64,000 nucleotides of DNA from an uncultured Clostridia bacterium (GTDB lineage: Bacteria > Bacillota > Clostridia > Christensenellales > UBA1242): NCBI GenBank assembly GCA_944377165.1, contig CALWEJ010000007.1:1-64000 (forward strand), read 5' to 3'. The notes beneath the pieces were generated by a model, which worked only from the letters and a program-made list of their open reading frames with translations, had not been told where the DNA came from and made no database searches. The position numbers and the translations under genes were made by a program. Shown one piece after another: positions 6,090 through 14,902 of this stretch. The first letter of the stretch is position 1, and every line of letters begins with the position of its first letter.

Positions 6090-7417
6090 CATAATTCTAA
6101 ATTTGGAACATTTTGCTTGTCCGCATAATCAAGTGGATTTATGTCTTTAATTGCATGCCTTACATCAGCAACTTGAACTATATCTTTCCTTGCAATTGTT
6201 TGAGATAATTTTGAACCTGATCCAATTTTTGTTATCTTTAAAGCATTAAAACCTAAAAGGTTATTAAAATAATTTTCCATATCTTCAACATATCCAAGAA
6301 CATGTTCTATCGCATGATTTTTTATTGCTACATCAATAAATTCTTCTTCAGATTTAGAAATTGTATCAGAACAATTCTCAAACTTTCTTTGAATCTGCTT
6401 TGCTTCTTTATTTGATAGTTCTGCAATATTACCATCAATATATTGAGCAAAATTTAAAAAACACTCATCGGGTTTTGTATCTAAAAGCATTTCCGCAAAT
6501 TGTTTTATACTAAACTCAGCCACTCGTCTAAGTCTTTGTGTGACAGTTGTGTGTTCAAGTTTCTTTATTTCTTCACTTGGCAATCTGCAACGCTTGCATA
6601 CTTCTTCCCAAGAAATTTCTTTTGCACCTTCAAAATCACCTGTATATATGTATCCTGCCTCACTATTATTATTTATCCTAATTGGATAAGGTCTAAATAC
6701 ACAATATTTTTTAACATTCTTACTTAAATGAGTTGCGTGAATATCCTTTAAAGCCTGTGCTGGAGAACAATCACGTGAAGTAGTATACGGATAATTAGCG
6801 CTATTATTTATCCCCAATGCATCGCCCTGTGAAAGCTCGACTAAGATATTTTCATCGCCCTTAAAAGGAGCAACGCCATTATATATCATAGGAAAAAAGG
6901 TTTTAGAATTAACGATTTTAATAAGGCCTTTTTCTTGTAAATCTAAAAAACGTTTATCATTGCAAATTAGGACATTTTTTCTCAATATTTTATCGATGAG
7001 TGCAGCGCCTGCTCCACTAAAAGTACTTCCTGACTTTATTGTCGAAATTTCTTCTTGTCTATGTTTATCAGAAATAGCGACAGCAGTATCTGCTATATAT
7101 AACTTTCTTCCATTTAAAATATCTTTGTATTGATCTATTTCATAGACCAATCTATCATAATCTATTACTGCGCTTTCGCCAATAATTAAATAAGGAATAT
7201 CTTTATTTACGAACCCAATTGGAATGTGCTTTGTTATAACTTTCCTACCATCATCAAAAACGAAACTATGCCCAGCATTAGGAGCATTATTATTTACGCA
7301 AATTTGTATATCAAGCTTTTTATTTAGAGCGAGTTGACCGCAAAATTTGCCTTTTCCACACGATCCCCACATTCCATCATAAACTATATGAATTTTACCA
7401 CTGTAATCTATACTCAT
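6089..7417 (-). CDS. Adenylosuccinate synthetase paralogue with PurZ-like active-site substitutions
   Basis: A 442-residue member of the PurA fold. Aligned by eye to E. coli PurA it keeps the P-loop GKGK (residues 21-24), NAGH with His50, the KHIP segment, the STGRGIGP-like region (as SGSTFSGAGAA), the YPYTTS region and the aspartate-loop arginines (TQRLRR). Three changes stand out. WGDEGKGK is WGSCGKGK, so the catalytic Asp13 is Ser19. The guanine-reading TKLD is NFAQ. The C-terminal STGPDR is KIGSGSK. As I recall, the Asp-to-Ser change and loss of GTP dependence mark phage PurZ, which makes the 2-aminoadenine precursor from dGMP. It is probably not housekeeping PurA. The ATG at 7417 is preferred to an upstream TTG because the promoter lies between them. 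Confidence 0.75.
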   Translation of the reverse strand: MSIDYSGKIHIVYDGMWGSCGKGKFCGQLALNKKLDIQICVNNNAPNAGHSFVFDDGRKVITKHIPIGFVNKDIPYLIIGESAVIDYDRLVYEIDQYKDILNGRKLYIADTAVAISDKHRQEEISTIKSGSTFSGAGAALIDKILRKNVLICNDKRFLDLQEKGLIKIVNSKTFFPMIYNGVAPFKGDENILVELSQGDALGINNSANYPYTTSRDCSPAQALKDIHATHLSKNVKKYCVFRPYPIRINNNSEAGYIYTGDFEGAKEISWEEVCKRCRLPSEEIKKLEHTTVTQRLRRVAEFSIKQFAEMLLDTKPDECFLNFAQYIDGNIAELSNKEAKQIQRKFENCSDTISKSEEEFIDVAIKNHAIEHVLGYVEDMENYFNNLLGFNALKITKIGSGSKLSQTIARKDIVQVADVRHAIKDINPLDYADKQNVPNLEL

Positions 7418-7423
7418 AATAAA

Positions 7424-7452
7424 ATTATATACGGAAAACACAAAAAAGTCAA
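7424..7452 (-). promoter_or_regulatory. Promoter of the PurZ-like gene, leaderless type
   Basis: TTGACT (7452-7447), a 17-base spacer and a perfect TATAAT (7429-7424) on the minus strand. Only TTTATT separates the -10 from the ATG at 7417 and no ribosome site exists. Transcription should start at or within a base of the start codon. Confidence 0.8.
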
Positions 7453-7626
7453 TATTCAATTTATTTGAATATTTTATCCTTAATTTCAAATCATTTACCA
7501 AACTAATTTTTAAATAATCACAACTCTTGTTAATATTAATATTTTCTTAAAATATGTCATTTAATATTATCTATTTGATATACTTAATATTTCATTATTA
7601 TTTACAAGATTTACAGTATTTTATGT

Positions 7627-8190
7627 TTATAAGATATTTGATTGTTTGGATAAAACAAAATATTGAGCCATAATTGAACTAACTATATCCACATTGTGTG
7701 TTTTTATATATTCGTCAACCTTGTCAAGCTTTACTCTTTCTATAGTTATATCTTCTATATCATCCAAATCTTGCTTATGCGACAATACTACTTCTGCAAA
7801 ATACAGAGCATTGGTTTCGTCAGTTAATCCTACACTTATAAAACTCGGCTTTATAAATCTCTTAAGCTTTTTAATATCCGCGCCGATTTCTTCTAATAAT
7901 TCTCTTTTTACAGCTTCTTCTTCCGTTTCGCCTTTATCGATTAACCCCGCGGACAATTCGTATATGTATGTATTTAGTGGATATCTAAAATTTTTTATGA
8001 ACACTATTTCATTAGTCTTCTTTATGTACGGCAAAATCTTTACTGCATCGCAATAATCTGGTTTTTGTACGTCTTTTTTATGTCTGCGTGTGACAAAAAA
8101 ATATTCTTTTAACGGCCCATCTTTGTACTGCGCGGAATATAATTTGAGATATTTTGTATTCGCAATTTTTTTTAATTTTACAAACTTCAT
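7627..8190 (-). CDS. Nudix hydrolase, ADP-ribose pyrophosphatase type
   Basis: A 187-residue protein. A complete Nudix box spans residues 82-104 (G...GE...VKRELLEEIGA) with the metal-binding REUxEE core intact. It is preceded by YELSAGLID, the ELPAG-like strand typical of NudF-type ADP-ribose/nucleotide-sugar pyrophosphatases. The product would be a nucleoside monophosphate plus a sugar phosphate. AAGGA precedes the ATG. It lies 209 bp upstream of the PurZ-like gene on the same strand and downstream of a HAD phosphatase, so pyrophosphatase, phosphatase and nucleotide ligase activities are grouped. Confidence 0.85.
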   Translation of the reverse strand: MKFVKLKKIANTKYLKLYSAQYKDGPLKEYFFVTRRHKKDVQKPDYCDAVKILPYIKKTNEIVFIKNFRYPLNTYIYELSAGLIDKGETEEEAVKRELLEEIGADIKKLKRFIKPSFISVGLTDETNALYFAEVVLSHKQDLDDIEDITIERVKLDKVDEYIKTHNVDIVSSIMAQYFVLSKQSNIL

Positions 8191-8245
8191 ATATTGTCCT
8201 TTTATTTTTAAACATTATCTTCAAATTAAATAATTTTATAAACTC

Positions 8246-9007
8246 TTACAAACCTAAAATGTTGTTAATTGCATATAAAACACCATCGTTTTCAACCGAA
8301 AGTGTTTCATACTTCGCTGTATTTTTTACTTCGTTGTTAGCATTACCCATAGCTATCGATATATCTGCTTTTTTCAACATTGGCACATCGTTATATGAAT
8401 CTCCTATTGCCACTGAAATATGCTCAGGGAATTGCTCTTTAAAATATGAAATTACATTTTCTTTACTAGCGCTCTTTAACACAATGTCCGAATAATTCTC
8501 TGGCATATTGTAAATTTTAAATTCATTTAACTCATTTTTAACTTTATCAGAGAAATATCCGTAATATATTAATTGATAAATTCCATTCTTAATATCGTTA
8601 GTAAATTCTTCCTTTGAAACAAACTTTATATTAGGATTTTTATCAGTAAGTGGTTTAAAAATACATTTATCTTCTAGCTCTGTTTTATACGACCAATAAT
8701 TGTTTTCTCTATCAAGATGAGTAAGTAATTTATCAATAAGTTCTTTTGAAATTTTCTCTCCCTTTTTTATAACTTTATTTTTTTTAATATCTATAATTAG
8801 ATTTCCAAAGCTCGCTGAAATAAAATCAAAATATTCAATACCTTTAATGGACATCGCAGAATTATACGATCGACCAGTAGTTATAACAAAGATATTCCCG
8901 TTCTTCTTCATATCAATAATCTTGTTTATTAAATTTTTAGGAATTTGTTTAACGTTTTTATAAATAAGTGTTCCGTCAATATCAATGTAAAAAATATATT
9001 TTTTCAT
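8246..9007 (-). CDS. HAD-superfamily phosphatase, Cof type
   Basis: A 253-residue Cof-type HAD (class IIB cap). HAD motif I is FYIDIDGTLIY with the nucleophile Asp9 and Asp11, motif II is VITTGR, and the C-terminal GDSYNDVPML supplies the metal-binding aspartates. Family members dephosphorylate sugar phosphates, nucleotides or flavin/pyridoxal cofactors with broad specificity. A GAGGG ribosome site precedes the ATG. The 55-bp gap to the Nudix gene suggests co-transcription. No substrate can be assigned from sequence. Confidence 0.85.
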   Translation of the reverse strand: MKKYIFYIDIDGTLIYKNVKQIPKNLINKIIDMKKNGNIFVITTGRSYNSAMSIKGIEYFDFISASFGNLIIDIKKNKVIKKGEKISKELIDKLLTHLDRENNYWSYKTELEDKCIFKPLTDKNPNIKFVSKEEFTNDIKNGIYQLIYYGYFSDKVKNELNEFKIYNMPENYSDIVLKSASKENVISYFKEQFPEHISVAIGDSYNDVPMLKKADISIAMGNANNEVKNTAKYETLSVENDGVLYAINNILGL

Positions 9008-9153
9008 AAAACCCTCAAATTATTATAAATTTTATTATATCATTTTTTTTGAGTTATTCAAACTATATCTAATAAAAAATATTAGTATGCTAAATTGATA
9101 AATATTAAGATTACATGTATATTCAAATCTAAAAATTAATTTTTAATATTAAA

Positions 9154-9181
9154 AAAGGACTTCATATTAATAAAGTCCTTT
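9154..9181 (-). terminator. Terminator downstream of the LRR pseudogene
   Basis: AAAGGACTT (9154-9162) pairs with AAGTCCTTT (9173-9181). On the minus strand it is followed by a T run, which suits the end of the leucine-rich-repeat reading frame at 9282. A near-identical stem occurs at 26061-26098. Confidence 0.7.
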
Positions 9182-9281
9182 ATAATTTTAAATTGAAATA
9201 ATTTGATTTTGTTAAAATAATACAAGTCGTATGTTTGTCAAGTTATCAGTCTTCAGTTAATTAATATTAGTTAATTAATCA

Positions 9282-10589
9282 TTATTGATTTAACCAATTT
9301 ATAGTGATAACCCCATTATACGTATGCGACCATTCTCTATCCCAACTCTCAGGTTGTGCACTTAAATTAATATTGATTGTAATGGTAGGAATTTGATTAA
9401 ACGCATTACCACCTATATATTCTACCGTTTCAGGTATTGTAATTTCAGATAATGTCGAGAACGAAAATGCGCTATAACCAATAGTTTGCAAGTTAACTGT
9501 CTTACTTGTATCAACAGTCTGTAAACTTTTACAATAACTAAAAGCCTTCTCGCCAATTCCGATTAAAGATTCTGGCAAGACAACTTCAGTAATATTACAC
9601 CAATAGAAATTTTCATTCCCGATATATCGTAAACTGTCCGGCAAACTAATACTTGTGACACTCGACGCATAGGTAGAAAACAATCTTCCGTCTGCTATTG
9701 CTTGTGTTCCATCTTTTACAGTAAATGAGGTTATTTTTTCGTCTTTTACTTTAATCAATACATTATCTACATATAATGCGTTCCCTTCCCAATATGAACT
9801 ATTATCCTCGATTATACCTGTGCTAAAGAAAACATCTTCTTCTACATACAAAACACTGCTAGGCATATTTATATTTCTCAAATTCGAAAGATATTCAAAA
9901 GCACCTTCTCCTATACGAATAAGCCCTTCTGGCAATGTAATACTAGTAATATTCTTGCCTATATTTGAAGATGAAGATAGAGCGAATTTTGCAATAGTTA
10001 ATGTTCCTTCTCTTACAGTTAAACTTGTTTGAGCATATTGCCCATTATCATTATTAAACCTATATAAATGATTCCCTATATAAATCAAACTATTTTCAGT
10101 ATTAGCTGGGTCATCGACGTATGCTGTACCATCGAACGAAGAATAGTGCATTTGAAAATTTTTATCAGGAAGCGAAATATCGCTCAAATTATAGCATTGC
10201 CAAAAAGCAGAATTTTCAATTGATTTAATGCTATCTGGTATTACAACAGCGGTTAAACTTGTACATTTTTGGAAAGCAGTTTATCCAATAGTTTCCACCT
10301 TATTTAAGTCTAATTCAGTTAAATTAGGATTATCCGCAAAAGCATATTGAGATATGTTAGTGGTACTATCTGGCAAAGACACTTTAGTCAAACGAGTGTT
10401 CCTAAAAGCATCTGAACCTATGCTTGTTAACCCATTAGGGAAAACAATTTCGGTTAAAGCAATACAGTTTTCAAAAGCTCCAATACTTATCATATTTAAA
10501 TTCTTAGGCAACTTTACACTAGCTAAATAGCTACAATTTCTAAAAGCTTGGTAATTTATGTCTGTAATTCTATTTGGCAATGTCAACAA
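9282..10589 (-). pseudogene. BspA-like leucine-rich-repeat surface protein, 5'-truncated and interrupted by a stop
   Basis: One frame covers the whole span and encodes at least eight LRR_5 (BspA/TpLRR) repeats of the form ITxITLPxGLxxIGxxAF, ending in INWLNQ. It is broken twice. An in-frame TAA at 10283-10281 falls where a repeat would read IGxTAF, consistent with a TAT-to-TAA change. At about 10589 the repeats stop abruptly against a plus-strand kinase fragment. No start codon with a ribosome site, no signal peptide and no anchor remain. LRR_5 proteins of this kind are usually exported adhesins. The 301-residue downstream frame begins at an internal ATG without a ribosome site and is unlikely to be made. 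Confidence 0.8.
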
Positions 10590-10680
10590 TTATGATTTGT
10601 GTATAGATAGTTCTATAGGTGTTGAGAAAACGGCAGAAATGATACTTGATTATATAGAAAAGAGAACATCTAGTAAATAA
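10588..10680 (+). pseudogene. C-terminal remnant of a cytidylate-kinase-like gene
   Basis: Thirty codons plus TAA read NYDLCIDSS, then IGVEKTAEMI, then DYIEKRTSSK. This is the usual C-terminus of the cytidylate-kinase-like family (YDLxxxSS...GxExT...I). The 5' end is missing and meets the truncated LRR frame at this point. A good terminator follows at 10736, so the fragment keeps its original 3' flank. It marks a deletion or recombination junction. Confidence 0.65.
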
Positions 10681-10735
10681 ATTATTTTTATTAATATAAA
10701 CATTCCCTTAATTGAAATAAACAAATTAATAAAAG

Positions 10736-10763
10736 AAGTTGCTTTGATATGCAACTTTTTTTA
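10736..10763 (+). terminator. Terminator of the kinase-like remnant
   Basis: AAGTTGC (10736-10742) pairs with GCAACTT (10751-10757) around an 8-base loop and is followed by a T run. Confidence 0.75.
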
Positions 10764-10915
10764 TTATTCAATCAATTTGATAATACAACTCTAATAGGAC
10801 TATAACCATATAGTTAAATTTGATAGAGTTTTTTCGTGTCACACTTTATAATTAAAATTATAAAATCAATAATTTTATTTATCTAACAAATATCATTAAT
10901 TGTCAAAATTTAGTA

Positions 10916-10944
10916 TTGACATAAGAAATCAAATGTGTTATCAT
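10916..10944 (+). promoter_or_regulatory. Promoter of the helical-repeat protein gene
   Basis: Perfect TTGACA (10916-10921), a 17-base spacer and TATCAT (10939-10944), 22 bases before the ATG, leaving room for the AAGGAG ribosome site. Confidence 0.75.
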
Positions 10945-10966
10945 TAAATAGTTTTAAGGAGAAAAA

Positions 10967-12007
10967 ATGAGTATTATTGATAAAAATCCAGTAGATAAAC
11001 AATTATTTGAACTAAGCGATTCAATCAAAAGAACACAGAGATTAGATGAAAGTTTAAGGAAATCTAAAGCAAATTCAGAGAGAACTTTAGCGAGTCGCAC
11101 CCCAGAGACTCTAGAAAAACAAAGAAAATTTAAAGAACAAAAAGCCATTGACCAAGCGCGAATTAAAGAACTTAGTGAAGAATTAGCTAAACTAAAATCT
11201 TTCTTATTTGATGCATTATCGAAGTCAGCAGAAGAAAAAGGTGTAAATGAAGCCTTGAAAGATTTTGCAGAAGAATTAAAGATATTTAAATCAATGAGTG
11301 ACGAAGAAGCTAGAATTATGCGCAAAAAGCACGGTAATTATATAGGATATTATAATTCTTTATTTATTGATTTAAGTACAGTGAATGCAGATTTTATGCT
11401 TGTTGCTCCGAACGAAATATTAATGAATTTAGAGACTAAATATATAAACAAGTTAAATGAAAATCAATTGAATTTACTTTTGAAAAAATATAAAGAAGCT
11501 AATTTAGTTGATAGCGAATATTTCAGAAAAAAATATATGAAATGTTTCCCTGCTTTAATCAATCAAATTAAAGATATAGATGATTTTATATCTGCAATGT
11601 TAAGGCACCCTGAATATTATTCTCATATGAATAAAGAATTAAGAAAAAATATCTCTTTGTATGCACCTGAACTTAAGACTATCATTGTTAGAAATCCAAA
11701 AGTTATTGAATATATGCCTTTAGATGACATAGATTTAGTTGCTTCACGTTATGCTAACTATATAGGTTCTGTTATAGAGAATAATATAAAGGTGTTAGAT
11801 TATTTATACCCTTCCTTCTTTAGAACTCACAACCCTAAATACATTTTCAATAATGTAAATAAGTCAAAATTATATCCTAAAATTGAAGAATATCTTCCTA
11901 AGTTCGCCGAATTAAGGGAATTCTTTGCGAAATCAAAAGCTAAAATCAACCCTAAAAAAGAAGAGCAAAACGCAGAAATAACTGAAACTAGCGGAATGAA
12001 TGTTTAA
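10967..12007 (+). CDS. Unidentified cytoplasmic protein: coiled coil plus helical repeats
   Basis: A 346-residue, lysine/glutamate-rich soluble protein with no signal peptide or membrane segment. Residues about 20-105 are charged and heptad-like (coiled coil). Residues about 170-320 hold repeated units of the form ...NPKVIEYMPLDDIDLV... and ...HPEYYSHMNKEL... that recall DUF4116-type helical repeats, though I would not assign that family. The C-terminal tail is polar. An AAGGAG site and a near-consensus promoter precede it and a terminator follows, so it is a free-standing, probably well expressed gene just upstream of the polysaccharide locus. Function unknown. Confidence 0.7.
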   Translation: MSIIDKNPVDKQLFELSDSIKRTQRLDESLRKSKANSERTLASRTPETLEKQRKFKEQKAIDQARIKELSEELAKLKSFLFDALSKSAEEKGVNEALKDFAEELKIFKSMSDEEARIMRKKHGNYIGYYNSLFIDLSTVNADFMLVAPNEILMNLETKYINKLNENQLNLLLKKYKEANLVDSEYFRKKYMKCFPALINQIKDIDDFISAMLRHPEYYSHMNKELRKNISLYAPELKTIIVRNPKVIEYMPLDDIDLVASRYANYIGSVIENNIKVLDYLYPSFFRTHNPKYIFNNVNKSKLYPKIEEYLPKFAELREFFAKSKAKINPKKEEQNAEITETSGMNV

Positions 12008-12028
12008 TAATACTTAGATTTAATATTA

Positions 12029-12057
12029 AAATTCGTCATATTAATGGCGAATTTTTT
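12029..12057 (+). terminator. Terminator after the helical-repeat gene
   Basis: AAATTCGTC (12029-12037) pairs with GGCGAATTT (12046-12054), with one G-T pair, and a T run follows. Confidence 0.7.
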
Positions 12058-12296
12058 ATTAATTTATTTTTTATTTATTTCTATTTTTTTATAAACAATA
12101 ATTATAACAACGATTATTATGAATAATTATTATACCATATAAATAAAATTAATTTATTATATAATACTGTTCATTTAAATTGCAAAATAAATATTATTAT
12201 GTTAAAATTATCAAAATAAATATTAATAATTAATTTAGAATAATTTACTTAATTATTTTTAATTTTATATAATATTATTGCTATAGGAAGTGAAAA

Positions 12297-13535
12297 ATGA
12301 TTGAATTGTCCGTTATCGTGCCAGTATATAACACAAATATCAATTATTTTTTTAACTGCTTAAAATCTATCGCAAGTTCTTCCATTAAAAATATGGAAGT
12401 TATTATAATAGATGACGGTTCTAGTATCGATTATTCTGAGTTGCAACAAGCATTTCCAAACTTTAAATTTGTTAAAACAGAAAATCAGGGTAGTTTACAC
12501 GCACGTTTATTTGGACTATCACTAGCACGTGGCGAATACGTAGCATTTATTGATTCGGACGATATTATATCTTTTGACTATTTACAAGCATCTTTAATTT
12601 GTGCTAAAAATCTAAATGCTGATATTGTATTTAATGATTGGGCATTTTTAACTCATAATTCTAAATTTGTTTGCTCAAAAGATAGCACGATTAAAGAAAA
12701 TTTTGTATTAGAAAATAACGCAGTACTATCAAAATATTTTTCATCTCACGGTCGCGAACACTCTTACTATGTATTATGGAACAAAATCTATAGGCGCGAA
12801 ATACTTTTAAAGGCTAAAAATGAAATCGAAAAATTAAATCTTAATAAACTCGTATTTGCGGAAGATGTATTGTTGACTTTTTTTGCTTTTACGTTTTCTA
12901 AGAAGATAGCAAACACACACTCAGGATACTATTTTTATAGAGTTCATAATGAACAAGAAATATATGTAAATAGCAAAGAAAAATTTATAAGTCACGTTAG
13001 CTCTATGGCTAAAGTTTTTGCTATTATGAAAGATTATTTATTAAAAATTGATAAATTTGATGAATATTCTGACTTGCTAAAAAAATGGATTAATCTAATG
13101 GCATCTAGTGATTATACCGTAGCAAAAAACTCAAAATACGCGGACTGTAAAGACTTTATTAAACAATCATATAAAGTAAATAAAATAGGACGATTCAAAT
13201 TCTCTAGTCAAAAAGCATACGCAAGTCATAAACTTTTGCCGTCTAATATTGATGAAATAGAAAATGAGATAAACAAAATTTTTAGTAGTACAAAAACTCT
13301 TCAAGTTTATGCAAAGAAAAATAGCTATGCTTATAACCGCTTAAAACATATAAAAAATATATTTAATAAACAATATGTTTTAACTAATAACTCGAAAAAT
13401 TCTGACGTCAAAATAGCTAAAGAAATTTATCCATTTAAATTAAGATTAATTCACAACAATTTAATTTATAGAATAAGCATTTTCTTATTCCCGAAAGGTA
13501 GTAAATTAAGAAAATTCTTCAAGTCAAAATTTTAG
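12297..13535 (+). CDS. Glycosyltransferase family 2
   Basis: A 412-residue GT-A enzyme. The N-terminus SVIVPVYNT is the usual entry to the nucleotide-sugar domain, DDGSS lies at residues 39-43 and the metal-binding DSDD at 86-89. The acceptor half (residues 100-412) is variable, lysine-rich and gives no substrate clue. It should transfer a sugar from a nucleotide-sugar to a lipid-linked glycan at the inner membrane face. AGGAAG precedes the ATG. A Wzy-like polymerase and a GT4 follow on the same strand. Confidence 0.9.
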   Translation: MIELSVIVPVYNTNINYFFNCLKSIASSSIKNMEVIIIDDGSSIDYSELQQAFPNFKFVKTENQGSLHARLFGLSLARGEYVAFIDSDDIISFDYLQASLICAKNLNADIVFNDWAFLTHNSKFVCSKDSTIKENFVLENNAVLSKYFSSHGREHSYYVLWNKIYRREILLKAKNEIEKLNLNKLVFAEDVLLTFFAFTFSKKIANTHSGYYFYRVHNEQEIYVNSKEKFISHVSSMAKVFAIMKDYLLKIDKFDEYSDLLKKWINLMASSDYTVAKNSKYADCKDFIKQSYKVNKIGRFKFSSQKAYASHKLLPSNIDEIENEINKIFSSTKTLQVYAKKNSYAYNRLKHIKNIFNKQYVLTNNSKNSDVKIAKEIYPFKLRLIHNNLIYRISIFLFPKGSKLRKFFKSKF

Positions 13536-13609
13536 AAATAAAAAGTCTTAACTAATGAATTATAATTTAGGATTAAAAATAAATCAAAAAATTACAAAAG
13601 GAAAAATTT

Positions 13610-14863
13610 ATGACAGAAACGAAAAAACTTAATCTAAAAGAATTTTATATTAATAACAAATTAATAATAAACTGCATAATGCTAGCAATTCTGTATATAT
13701 TTCAATGTTTCTTTTATGCTACTGCGTTCGTAATATATCCTATATTATTAATTTTAGTTTTATCGGATAGACTTGAAAATGCGCCTATATATTTAATTTT
13801 TAATCTTCCTTTCTGCCTTCTTGGACAAATGATAGGGATTGTCTTATATTGTTGCTGTTTCTTATCATTTTTATTAAAGGCTTACATAGTAATATTTGTA
13901 AAAGACAAAATAAAAATTGATTATATTTTAATAACCTTAATCGCAATTTTTGTACTTTACTCATTAAGTCATTTTAACAAAATCAATGTGGCTACTTTCG
14001 TAAATATTTCAACTTTCACACTATTATTTTTACTTTTAAATTTATATATTAGAAAACGTGAAATCCTAAATATAAATCTAATTATTAAAACATTGAGTAT
14101 TGCGCTAATATGTGCCTTTATATTCGGATTTCTAAAGCCAATTTCACCTTATCTTACCACCCTTATACCTACATTCTATCTTAATGATAATTTAATAAGA
14201 TATTCGGCGCTCTTTACTCACCCGAATAGTCTAGCAATTACTTGCGAAATTTGTCTAGGGCTATTAGCATATCAATTGTTTGAAAAAAAGAATGTATTTA
14301 GCATTGTATCCTTCATATTAATATCTATATTTGGATTTACGACTTTCTCTAAAACATTCTTAATAATCTTCTTAGTTATAATGCTTGCACTATTTATTAA
14401 ATTTTTAACGATAAATTATAAAATAACACTTATTGTATTCGGCATTTTAGTTTTATTAGGTATCATATTCTTCCTTATCTTCCCTAACGTGTTTACGACA
14501 ATTATAAATAGATTTATTGGGTCTATAAATGAATGTAAGAATTTTACCGATTTTATGAATATGATTACAACGTATAGATATGATTTATGGGCATTATACA
14601 TTAAAGAAATATTTGCCAGTCCGCTTAATTTCTTCTTTGGTCACGGCGTTGGTGCAGATAAAATTGACGTGTTGGGTGCACATAACACAATAATCTCTAT
14701 ATTCTACCAATTTGGAATAGTAGGTTTCGCAATAATTTTAACAATTCTGGTATATTTACTAAGAAAAATAGCTAAAATAAATAAATTCAACAAAAATGTA
14801 TGGATAACACTAGTGGTGATTTTCTTACTATTTATGGTAGAAGATTTAATTATTTATCATTAA
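13610..14863 (+). CDS. Wzy-like O-antigen/capsule polymerase (multi-pass membrane protein)
   Basis: A 417-residue, highly hydrophobic protein with about ten to eleven membrane segments. The large periplasmic-type loop region carries the family's RYDLWALYIKEI and FFGHGVGADKID...GAHNTIISIFYQFGIVG block, typical of Wzy_C polymerases/ligases. It would polymerise or ligate lipid-linked oligosaccharide units on the outer side of the membrane. Sequence similarity in this family is low, so the assignment rests on topology, the GAHN motif and neighbours. A ribosome site AAAGGA precedes the ATG. Confidence 0.8.
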   Translation: MTETKKLNLKEFYINNKLIINCIMLAILYIFQCFFYATAFVIYPILLILVLSDRLENAPIYLIFNLPFCLLGQMIGIVLYCCCFLSFLLKAYIVIFVKDKIKIDYILITLIAIFVLYSLSHFNKINVATFVNISTFTLLFLLLNLYIRKREILNINLIIKTLSIALICAFIFGFLKPISPYLTTLIPTFYLNDNLIRYSALFTHPNSLAITCEICLGLLAYQLFEKKNVFSIVSFILISIFGFTTFSKTFLIIFLVIMLALFIKFLTINYKITLIVFGILVLLGIIFFLIFPNVFTTIINRFIGSINECKNFTDFMNMITTYRYDLWALYIKEIFASPLNFFFGHGVGADKIDVLGAHNTIISIFYQFGIVGFAIILTILVYLLRKIAKINKFNKNVWITLVVIFLLFMVEDLIIYH

Positions 14864-14867
14864 TATA

Positions 14868-14896
14868 TTTACTTTTTTGTCGAATTATAGTAGTAT
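14868..14896 (+). promoter_or_regulatory. Candidate promoter of the GT4 gene, leaderless type
   Basis: TTTACT (14868-14873), a 17-base spacer and TAGTAT (14891-14896) end exactly 6 bases before the ATG at 14903. No ribosome site is present. Both hexamers match consensus at 4 of 6 positions, so this is weaker than the other leaderless promoters here. Confidence 0.4.
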
Positions 14897-14902
14897 TTGA
14901 AT

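Noticed and set aside
7418..7501. TTG start for the PurZ-like gene, 28 codons upstream
   Set aside because: The interval contains a consensus promoter whose -10 lies 6 bases before the ATG at 7417, and the extra residues are hydrophobic and unlike the family.
10281..10589. Separate small LRR gene
   Set aside because: It is in frame with 9282-10187 and separated only by one TAA; its TTG start lies at the deletion junction.
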